Source: Diaporthe sp. PMI_573 (lineage: Eukaryota; Ascomycota; Sordariomycetes; Diaporthales; Diaporthaceae). Taken from it: a stretch of 64,000 nucleotides of DNA. The first letter of the stretch is position 1, and each line of letters opens with the position of its first letter. The DNA is taken from contig JAJTUP010000006.1 of NCBI GenBank assembly GCA_021399435.1, forward strand, positions 496,001 to 560,000, read 5' to 3'. Positions 55,095 to 64,000 of the stretch are shown piece by piece. Made by a program: the position numbers and the translations under genes. The notes under the pieces were generated by a model, which saw nothing but the letters and a program-made list of their open reading frames with translations, made no database searches and was not told where the DNA came from.

Positions 55095-58000
55095 GCTCGC
55101 GTGTTGGAAGCGAGTCTTTGGCGTAATGGCCTAAAGTGCTTCCCGTTCGAAAATAAGGTATTGATAAACGAATCCGATCACTGCATTTTCATAAGCGTCG
55201 ATAAAGGAGTGCAAGAAGTGAAAGGCGGGATGCAGAATTTTTGGAACGACGTCTACAGGCGGTGATGGGAATGTAAAGGAACGCCAAGCCGTCCGCCGTT
55301 GTGAGCATTTACATATTGTGAACTGGATGGAGAAGCAGATCGCCTGGAGAAGAACCCCGGCTGCGCCATATCCAGCCTTGGACTCGTGTGCGATGACATC
55401 TCAATGTCCAGGGATCTGGGCACATGGCTGGAAGGGACCCTTGACAACTCTAAGCTCCGCAGTGGATATAACGATCACCCAGACCCGCAAGCGTACAGGC
55501 CCAACGCGTAGAGTAAGTCCCGGTTGGCACACAGTACAGTATGAAAAAGCTCGATCCAGCCAACTTAAGTTTTTGCTGCCCCCTTGGATGCACGACTAGA
55601 ACAGATTGAGACTCTGCAGTTGGTCCCGGTGTGGCGGCATCCGCATTCCGGGTGCCATGAGCTCCTTTCCTTCTCGGCGCTAGCCGTCGACGATCTCAAT
55701 TGTAAGGCAAATGTACCAAGTCCGGATTTCCCGGGGATCGCAGGCGCCGGAACGGCAATTCTCGCCAACAGCCATAGCATTCCCAGACTGGTTTGTTAAC
55801 TGTGACATGCAGATATTGTTATCTGACCAAACAAAGCTGACACTTCCATCGTGATGTCCGGAACGCAACGCACAGCCAGGTCGTTCTTCGATAGTCAGAC
55901 ACGCTGCCGATTATGAATTAGCCCTTGGGCGATCTATTCTAATGAAATTATAATCTACTTCTTGCTTTCATACATGGCATTTTTGTCCGGTGCTGCTAAG
56001 CCTTTTTGTTGGCATCCGGGAAGACGAAAGATGTCTACCTTGACATCAAGATGCAGCTGGTTCGTCACCCACTCCTTGACCATGATACCTGGCACTGTTT
56101 CTTGCCAACTCAACAGAGCCACCGCCGTGGTTTACCCGTGGGGGGCTGCGAGATGTGCCAAGAGGACCCGCCGGTTTCCACACTGTCCACGCCGTCATCG
56201 GGATGCCTCATTGAACTCCAGACCGATAGTCATCGTTGTTTCCGTTGCTTTATCGCGAGTTTCGCTATGTGATCAATTTCTAGGAGCACAGTTCAGAGTC
56301 GGAAGATGATAGTTTCGAATGTGTCTGCTAAAATGGTCACGATTCGGGTGCAGCAGGTTGGTGGCAGCGGACATGAACTTCTAGAATAGTCCTTTCGCCG
56401 GTTTCATCGCGCGGGATCCCAGCTCCTTGTTCCCCACACACGTGGTTGCGTGATTCATTGGAACATCGGACTTGGCGGCGTTGCTCAGTGAGCTTTTTTC
56501 TTGTCCGAAGATTCGGGCCTTGTTACATTCACGAGACATACAATTCCTCTAAATCTGAGTCCTGCATGCTGAGGAAAGAGGAAAGAGGAAATGGCGTAAC
56601 TTTGTTAAGCGAGGAGCGAGAGAGTATCTAGTTTGTTGATAATCCAGGTCAGTCAGTGGGTCAAGGATGGTCTGTTGTGTCTTTGCTTGGCTCATTCAGT
56701 TGACGTTCAAAGAAGCTTGCTCTATGGCCACGTCGCCCTCGTTCACTGATGATAGGAATGGGATCTGTGCTACACAGCAGTAGTATTCCCATTGTTTGTT
56801 ACTGCAACTATATGGAAGATCACTCGAGCATGTCATAATTGATGCCCGAGTCCTGGAACCCCTCTAAAAGTCCCGATAGGCTATGAAACATCATGTACAG
56901 CCTGGTTGGGACACCACGAGGTGGGCACTCATGTCTCCCCTGCTTAGCTCTCTCTATCCGGGGATTTGATCTCTCTCTTTTGGTAGCGCCTCCCCCAGTT
57001 GAACCTTTTCCGGACGCGCTTCTATCCCACGCCGTAAAGTAGAGCCATGTAATCTCGGGTGTCTGTTCTGTTGTGCGATGAGGCTCATGATGGTGGTGAA
57101 TATGCGAGCACGTGTCTCACCGCTTGAACGGGGGAGCCTTGACTCTGTGGAATATGACGATCGGCGAACCCGTCCCAGGGACTTGGGAACCCTTGCTTAT
57201 GGGTTATGGCAAATACCGAAGTGGAGACCTCGTGGCGGCCCAGCATTCGTTACAATGGCAAAAGGCACCACGGGGAATGTGCCTAGTCTCAAAATTGCGT
57301 GGGCCTCAGAAATTCCCAATCTGTGTCTTTATCTTGTATCGGCAAACCAATCTGGAGTCTGGGCCTGCTTGGACTCGGCCACAATTCGACGGAAGAGACC
57401 TTTTTGTGCATTGCTCAGAAACCTCTCCACGAATACCGATCTGATCTGATAACTGATTGGAAAGAAACCAACAAAGCCTCCGGGAGGTACGTCTCTGGCT
57501 GAATACCACTCTGCTTCTCCACTGAGGCGGGGAATGGGAATTCTCCGAGATGTATCTGGCCTACTTAGATAAGTGGCATGGAGCAAGGGAATTCCATGCC
57601 CATTTTCGTCCACGTCTTCGCGCAAACTACCCCACACGCACATACCTAGGTATACAGTAGCAAATATGAGGGCTCAAAAAACTCTACCCCGTTTTAAGAC
57701 ATTGTTTTCCAATCTGGTTGATCTACAGATAGGATAATGCCCGTGTCATCATGGCCCCCGGTGCCTTTCTTTGCTGTTGACCTAGAAGCGCTACATTCAA
57801 TATCGCCACATAGCTTCGTGAGCAAGCTATTGACGCCACGGTAAGGATGCATGTGCAGCAGTCGCCGTCAGTCATCTATTGGGTTGAACTCAACATTGTA
57901 GGTACGCAGATCTTCCAGCTGAGATTGTCCAACCCCATACTTGCCTTGCTTAGCGACTCATGGCTTGCCCTTTTTGGTCACACTAAGCTACGAGTCAGCC

Positions 58001-58605
58001 AACGCCCAAGACAAAATTGGACCGGACGGGGGCTTGGGAGCTCTCCGAAAGTGACTGGACAGTCCCATTCCGCACTGTCCACTATGTATGGCTTTACACT
58101 TTACCCCTATAGTCTACGTTGCCTTGTTTTTGCCGGGAGTCGACCGCGATACTAGGGGTCTCGCTTCGCGCTTGGCCCAATTGCCTTAGCCGATCGTCAG
58201 GAGGATTCTAGGCGGGGAGCTGGAGGACGATTAAAGTCCTTGGAGACATCGTGATCTTCAATGAGTATACCACGTCCACGTCAAGGGCGGAGTCCCAACA
58301 TTGCAGTCAGGGGTTTGTACGAAGACGACATGAGGAAGCCTCCGCTACGTATGGACTTTTCCGGCTCCTGTCCCCACGATCGCCCGGGTGCTGATGTGAC
58401 TTGAGCCAGCACCTTGGCACTTCTGTATTTTCGCTGGCGATCAGATTCCTATTTGAACTGTCAAGAGGATGCCAAGTTGATCACGTATCTGGGAATCACC
58501 TCGCCACGGGCACTTACACTCTTTTGCATGTTTTGACATTCGTTTCTGAAATCGGCCGACCCATTGTCTCTCTTTGTAGGAATATCGTTCTTTCCATCGG
58601 CAATA
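55095..58605. other. 3.5 kb without a supported gene
   Basis: Promoter of the receptor on the left and of the GMC enzyme on the right. Frames at 55584-55799, 55962-56309, 57078-57449 (plus) and 57329-57643 (minus) were read; none shows a family motif. The minus-strand frame around 57329-57640 has fairly protein-like text but no start context or domain. Confidence 0.4.
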
Positions 58606-60752
58606 ATGCGTGTCTCAGTGGCCTTGGCTCTGGCCGGGCTTTTGGCTGACTTTGCGTTGTGTGTACCCGATATTTCGGCCCAACATGGACACCGTCGATT
58701 TGCTAATGTTTGGCATAGGGCCGCTCCTTGGTCAGCCAAGAAGCCTCAGCGTACACACAATCCCTATCTTGGCCGCCGTGATGCAAACACCACGGATGAC
58801 AACTATGACTACGTCGTCGTGGGCTCAGGTCCCGGCGGCGGCCCTGTTGCGGCGAACTTGGCCATAGCAGGTTACAAGGTCTTGCTCGTCGATGCAGGCG
58901 GTGACTCGGGGGACGATCTGATGGAAAGCCTTCCAGCCTTGCATCTCTTCTCGACAGAATTCGAGGAAACTAGGTGGAACTACTTCGTTAACCACTACTC
59001 GGACCTCGACCGCCAGGCAAGAGACTCCAAGATGACGTACGAGCTGCCCGACGGGAGCTTTTACGTTGGTCTTGAACCACCCGAGGATGCAACTCCGTTG
59101 GGAGTGTGGTATCCTCGAGCTGGCACCCTGGGCGGATGTTCTCGCCATAATGCTCTCGTCAGTATCAATGCCCACGACAGTGACTGGACTTACATCTCCG
59201 ACCTTACCGGAGATTCGTCCTGGGGCCCTGAGAACATGCGGTCTTACTTCGAGAAGATTGAAAAGAATGAATACTTGCCGAGTAGCATTATTGGTCATGG
59301 ATTCAAAGGATGGCTCACAACATCTCTCACCTCCCTATCACTTGTGGTTGAGGATCAGAAGCTGCTTTCACTCATCCTGTCCGCTGCCACGGCCGTCGGT
59401 CGAAATGTCCTTGAATCCGCGCTCACCACCGTCACCGGTCTGGCACATGTTCTCTTGGAGGATCTCAACGCGCCTGGTGAGACGAGCAATACTGGACTGT
59501 ACCAGGTGCCTCTGGCCATGAAGGACAATGTCAGGGGTGGCCCACGGGATTTTATAATGGAGACGGCAGAGGCAGTGAACTCTGACGGATCTCGCAAGTA
59601 CCATTTGGACATCAAGCTGAACACACTGGTAAGCTACCATGGTCCGATTTAGGAGGCAATGGCAATCCGCTAACTGTTGGGCAGGTCACCAAAGTCCGAT
59701 TCGACACAACCGGAACCACACCCCGCGCGATCGGTGTTGACTACATGGAAGGCTCATCATTGTACCGCGCCGACCCAAGATCAGGATCTGCTTCTGCGAC
59801 TGGATCCGGCAGTGTTGACGCTCAGCGGGAGGTCATCCTGGCAGCAGGTGCCTTCAACACTCCCCAGCTGCTGAAGCTCAGTGGCGTCGGGCCGAGGCCA
59901 GAGCTGGAATCGTTTGGTATCCCCGTCGTGGCCGATCTCCCTGGCGTCGGAACCAACATGCAAGACCGTTACGAGGCCACTGTGATCGGCAAAGCGGACA
60001 GCGACTTCGCCATCACTTCCAAGTGCACCTTCCTGCAGAGCACCCCCGACCCCTGCCTCGAGGACTACCAAGCTGGCTTTGAGCCCGTCTCCAAGGGTGT
60101 CTACGGGACGAACGGAATTGCTATCGCTGTCACAATGAAGTCCTCCGTTGCCGAAGATGAGCCGGATCTGCTGATCTCCGGGGCTCCAGCCAAGTTCAAG
60201 GGCTACTTCCCAGGCTACGCAGCCGACTCCCTCGCCGACGCCCAGCACTGGGCCTGGATCATTCTCAAGGCACACAGCAGGAACAACGCCGGAACGGTCA
60301 CCCTGAAGTCTACGGACCCGCGCGACATGCCCCTTATCAACTTCAACTACTACGATGCGGGCGTCAACGCCAGCGGAGCGGCCGACAAGGACCTGCAGGC
60401 CACGTACGAGGGCTTCCAGTTCGCCCGCAAGGCCTTCAAGGACCTGATCCCCCTGGACGGCAGCTTCCCCGAGGTCTGGCCCGGCACCAATGTCTCCAGC
60501 GAGGCTGAAGCGAAGGATTTCTTAAAGGATGAGACTTGGGGCCACCATGCCTCGTGCACCTGCCCCATTGGAGCCGATGATGACCCCATGGCCGTCCTGG
60601 ACAGCAAGTTCAAGGTGCGCGGCACGGAGGGCTTGCGTGTTGTCGATGCCAGTGTCTTCCCCAAGATCCCTGGATTTTACATCGCATTGCCTCTGTACAT
60701 TGTTTCTGAGAAGGCCAGTGATGTTATTATCCAGGACGCAAAGACCTCTTAG
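58606..60752 (+). CDS. Secreted GMC-family FAD oxidoreductase
   Basis: Exons 58606-59628 and 59685-60752; a 56-base intron (GTAAGC...GGGCAG), phase 0; 696 residues. The start at 58606 opens a signal peptide (MRVSVALALAGLLADFALC). The FAD motif YVVVGSGPGGGPVAANLA (about 69-86) and DAGGD follow, the first GMC signature is around RAGTLGGCSRHNALV, and the second is AAGAFNTPQLLKLSGVG. The catalytic region has WGHHASCTCPIGA, whose His fits the active-site base, then GLRVVDASVFPKIPGF. Oxidises an alcohol or sugar using FAD, outside the cell; choline, glucose and aryl-alcohol enzymes share the fold, and I cannot choose. The chain is about 50-100 residues longer than common members, mainly in the lid region. 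Confidence 0.9.
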
Positions 60753-62033
60753 GTCCCCAGGAAATAATCAAGCACTAGAATTGTCCAGCACACGAAGGTT
60801 CTACAGGTGTTCAAAGATATATCATATAATACTTAGCTCTATCATTACATCCCAAAAACATCTTTTTAGGGGCTTGTCTGTGAACCGAGCACCTGAAGCT
60901 CAGGTTCTGACCTTGATCCGGAGATCCAAGGCATTATAGTATCTCTGGAGTGTTCTGCAAACCACGCTCCATGCGTGGGTGCCATCACCGATTACAGATC
61001 AGGGTTACGGTCACTACATACCAACATGGGTACCGTGGTACCTGGTGATAGCTATTGGCCGACTTGTATGCTGACACCCTGGGACCAGCTGCACGTCGAG
61101 CCTGAGTGCTCAGCACGCATTGTCAATTATCGCAGTACCACGTTCATCAAGGTCCCAAGTCTGGTTCTCAGGGAAAAAACATTCGTCTTGCCATGGAACA
61201 AAATTGCGTCGTCCTGGTGAAAGACCACATAATTGGTGATGCTTCAGGGTGAACATCAAGCTGTGGGCCCGTTGATTCTGATGATCGGAGTCTATGTCAT
61301 TGCACATGTATTCGCAATAACATTTCTTTTTGCAATTGCTGCAATTAAATTTTGGTAAATGTGTGCAGAGCCGCCTAGGTACCTAGGTAATAAGCCGAAC
61401 ATTTTAGTGCACAGGCTATTCTCGAGGCCTATGACATTTATTAGCAAGAATCGCGCAAAAGATCCGCTCGGATCTATTTGAGTGTTGACCTTGAGTCACA
61501 ATGTGCCCGTGGAACCCCCCCCCCCCCTTTTTTTCTTTTGGATATTAGCTGTTATCCAATGTCTGTCATCATGGCAAGTTAAATGCAATCAAAGCTTGAT
61601 GTTGGTATCTTTTTGAAACCCCATTGATTGAATCAACGCTTTCTGATTACTCGCAATAGTACCGTAGCCCGAGTATCACACCGTAGCCATATCCAATAGA
61701 CTGAAGACCAGTGCTTTGTTCCTTCAATTCACCTCGATATTGCATGTACTGGCGCCCAAGACCAACGGTTGTCGCTTCTTGGTCAGATGCACAGTGAAAT
61801 GCGTACTTCCACAAGCCGGGCATCACGGACTAACTACCGAGGTACCTCGAGGCTTCCCTCCTTGGGCACGCACAATAGCAAGACAAAGATTACTCCTTCT
61901 CTGTTTCTACAAGAATTGAAATGGCCGCTCGTGACCTTTCTGACTGTGCGCTAATGATTGATTGGCCGTGCTAAGACTTGTAGCCGATCATCCCTAAAGC
62001 ACCGCGGCTTCCTCGTTGGAAAGATTAATTGGC
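60753..62033. other. Intergenic with a C/T homopolymer tract
   Basis: No gene seen. 13 C followed by 7 T stand at 61515-61534. Confidence 0.45.
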
Positions 62034-63161
62034 ATGAATTTGTCGTTTATTGGCGTCAATGACGAGTATTTGAAATGCGAAGATTCTCGACCAGAAGGGC
62101 CTTCTTCTTCTCCTCCCACTTTCGGCATCCCGAATTCATTTATCGACAACTCTATTCATTCATCAACAAGAGCATCACATTGCCTCCGCTCAAAGAAGAT
62201 GGAACAAGAACCCCCCATGGAAGGCTCGCTTCAGCCAGCCCCGTCTCATTCAGGCATGCCCCAGCCAGACTGGTCCCAGGAAACCTCACCTGAATCAATC
62301 TCGCCTCGCTCAGGCGTGCAACCGTTAAGCAACAATCAGTCAGGCTTGCCTCAAACGGGCCCATCTCAGTCAGGTTCATCCAATCCAGATCAAACCAATT
62401 CGGATCAATCAGGCTCGGGCGCCCTCGAGCGACGCTCCCCCAGGCCAAGGCGCCGGAACACCCCCCAGTATGGAATATATATCCAAAATATTCCATACAA
62501 AACAGACCGGCGTAATCGGGAGCGACTCGTTCGACCAGGCATAGAATATGTCTTTCCAACTGGACACATTCGGAGAGAGGACCTTAACAATGAATTGACC
62601 TATTACATGCCGGTTCAGATGGAACCGGATCTGGAACGCAATGTTTGGATGTCCAGATACCCGATCAACTTCACGAGCCCGCATGGGCTGGTCACACCAA
62701 TCGGGCAGCCGCCAGCTCAGCACATTCTGTTTTGGTGGCCAGAACGCGAGCCAAGACGAGTGATGCCTCACTTGATCTGCACTTCACGAGACCAGGCTTT
62801 TGCAAACCAAGCTCTTCCAACCTTCGATCCCCAAGACCATGCCATTCCTCAGGTGCCTTTTCAAGCCCACCACCTTCCCCAGCAATCTCTTCCAGCCCAC
62901 CTTCTTCCCCAGCAATCTCTTCCATCCCACCCTGTTCCCGGGCAGGGTTTCGACGTTCAGGCTCCCGCTTTCGAGCCTCATCTCGGTCAGAATCAGCTTG
63001 CGCCAGGCTCAGATCACACTCATGATATCGGAGAGCTGGCCCTCACCGGCTTCATCCCCAGCTTGACGCAAGACGAAGTGCTTGATCCAAACTCTTTTGG
63101 CATGGCAAACAATGAGCTGATTCCAGGCGGAGTGCCTTCGTCGGATTGGTCGGAGTTGTAG
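62034..63161 (+). CDS. Hypothetical Ser/Gln/Pro-rich protein
   Basis: Single open frame of 375 residues from the ATG at 62034; a later ATG at 62199 (MEQEPPMEGS) is a good alternative because the text before it is less regular. It has a low-complexity head rich in Ser, Gln and Pro (SGLPQTGPSQSGSSNPDQT), a basic PRPRRRN, a more ordered centre (YGIYIQNIPYKTDRRNRERL, ELTYYMPVQMEPDLERNVW, HILFWWPEREPRR), and a tail with imperfect repeats of HLPQQSLPA. No signal peptide or membrane helix. I do not recognise a domain; the central part with many aromatic residues suggests a small folded region. Confidence 0.5.
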   Translation: MNLSFIGVNDEYLKCEDSRPEGPSSSPPTFGIPNSFIDNSIHSSTRASHCLRSKKMEQEPPMEGSLQPAPSHSGMPQPDWSQETSPESISPRSGVQPLSNNQSGLPQTGPSQSGSSNPDQTNSDQSGSGALERRSPRPRRRNTPQYGIYIQNIPYKTDRRNRERLVRPGIEYVFPTGHIRREDLNNELTYYMPVQMEPDLERNVWMSRYPINFTSPHGLVTPIGQPPAQHILFWWPEREPRRVMPHLICTSRDQAFANQALPTFDPQDHAIPQVPFQAHHLPQQSLPAHLLPQQSLPSHPVPGQGFDVQAPAFEPHLGQNQLAPGSDHTHDIGELALTGFIPSLTQDEVLDPNSFGMANNELIPGGVPSSDWSEL

Positions 63162-64000
63162 CTGTGAGATCAGTTATGGGTTTGGGTGGAATTCGGGGGT
63201 GCTTTCGAGGTAAGAGACTCGCCTTTCCCCTGTGATATTGAGGATCAAGATCTCTGATGGTCAAGTCTGAGAAGTTCAGGTCAGTGTGCGCTTGCGATTT
63301 ATGAATGGGTGCTGCGCTAGTTGCCATTATGACCACAGCCTGTGTTTGCATGAATTTCCTCTTGTGACAAGTCCACAGCCACTGGCTGCCGGGTGGTTCC
63401 AGGCACAGTTCGCTGCGAGTTTTCAATGTTGCTTTGTGGGTCGGGCGGATGGGAGGGGTTTGTTACCCCCAAGTTGGACAGTACTAGTAGGTCAGCAGCG
63501 GCAGCGAGTTTCCGAGAGCGGAAAGTAAGAGTTTGGAGATTCCACATTTGATAAAAGACAGCAGTAGTAGTCATGAATACAAATGATACTTGCTGCTCAC
63601 AACGGTGCCACCATCAGCTCAACATGTGACAGTAATTTCCCATTGGATAGCATCCAGCAACTACCTCGATGTGAAGATAGGACGAGTAAGATCTCTCATA
63701 ATGATGACAAAAGGACTCGAGATCAGTGAGCCGGTGCACTCGTCAGGCGTCCAAAAATGGATTGCTGGCCGTGTACTTCGAACATGCAGTAGGGATGCCC
63801 AGACCTGACCGACTTTCCAATCCATACCACTGGCAGGAATAACATGGATGATTACAAATTATTCACGTACTCGATGAGGATTGTGAACCTGTGGTCTGGC
63901 GTACAGGTGGTGAAACTCTCACTGCGGCTTACAAATTGCGAGAGGGGAACACTTGAAGCAGCACGCAATTTACACCATCATCTAGATCTCGAATTTCCAG
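63162..64000. other. Right edge, no gene seen
   Basis: Short frames on both strands without motifs. Confidence 0.4.

Noticed and set aside
57329..57643. Minus-strand frame of 104 codons with fairly regular text
   Set aside because: No start context, motif or neighbouring exon; kept only as part of the gene-free stretch.

Overview
The window is nuclear DNA of a filamentous ascomycete (Pezizomycotina; a sordariomycete is likely but not proven). Evidence: most genes carry short GT-AG introns of about 50-110 bases with CTAAC-like branch sites; there is a CFEM/PTH11-type receptor, a Zn2Cys6 regulator, several cytochromes P450, a DUF829/PaxU-type hydrolase and secreted plant-wall and sugar-oxidising enzymes. 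I see no operons, ribosome-binding sites, CRISPR arrays, rRNA or convincing tRNA. Splice sites were read from the sequence by matching frame and phase.

Layout. 0-25.6 kb is an accessory, repeat-littered region: a P450 (271-2084), a secreted solute-binding-like protein (3397-4544), relics of a hydrolase and of an unknown gene, a small cysteine-rich secreted protein (8500-8862), a GH45 endoglucanase (9804-10574), a second P450 (11501-13526) and a Zn2Cys6 regulator (14145-16988) that both carry breaks, a damaged membrane-protein gene (about 18.3-19.6 kb), a small hypothetical (22175-22744) and a third P450 (23683-25604). 26.6-32.4 kb is a compact housekeeping island: SYN8-type SNARE, HAS1 RNA helicase and PFK-2/FBPase-2. 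32.4-38.8 kb is gene-poor and holds a Nudix gene cut short by a dispersed repeat. 38.8-60.8 kb holds a berberine-bridge-type oxidase, a DUF829 hydrolase, a small Cys-rich protein, a large GH29 fucosidase, a PTH11-like relic beside an intact CFEM-PTH11 receptor, and a GMC oxidoreductase. 62-63.2 kb has one low-complexity ORF of unknown role.

Functionally the window suits a plant- or debris-associated fungus: secreted cellulase, fucosidase, FAD oxidases and an effector-sized protein beside a surface receptor. Two of the three P450s share an unusual I-helix (Asn where the oxygen-activating Thr normally sits), as in the CYP7/CYP8 class. The P450 and regulator at 11.5-17 kb look like a small metabolic cluster that is decaying.

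The most interesting structure is a dispersed repeat family (copies or pieces near 2.9, 8.0, 11.1, 17.4, 19.6, 23.4 and 51.7 kb) whose core is a degenerate minisatellite of near-palindromic units of the type GATAGGAGGTTGTCCTAT between conserved flanks. A second repeat (21.2 kb and inverted at 36.5 kb) replaces the end of the Nudix gene.
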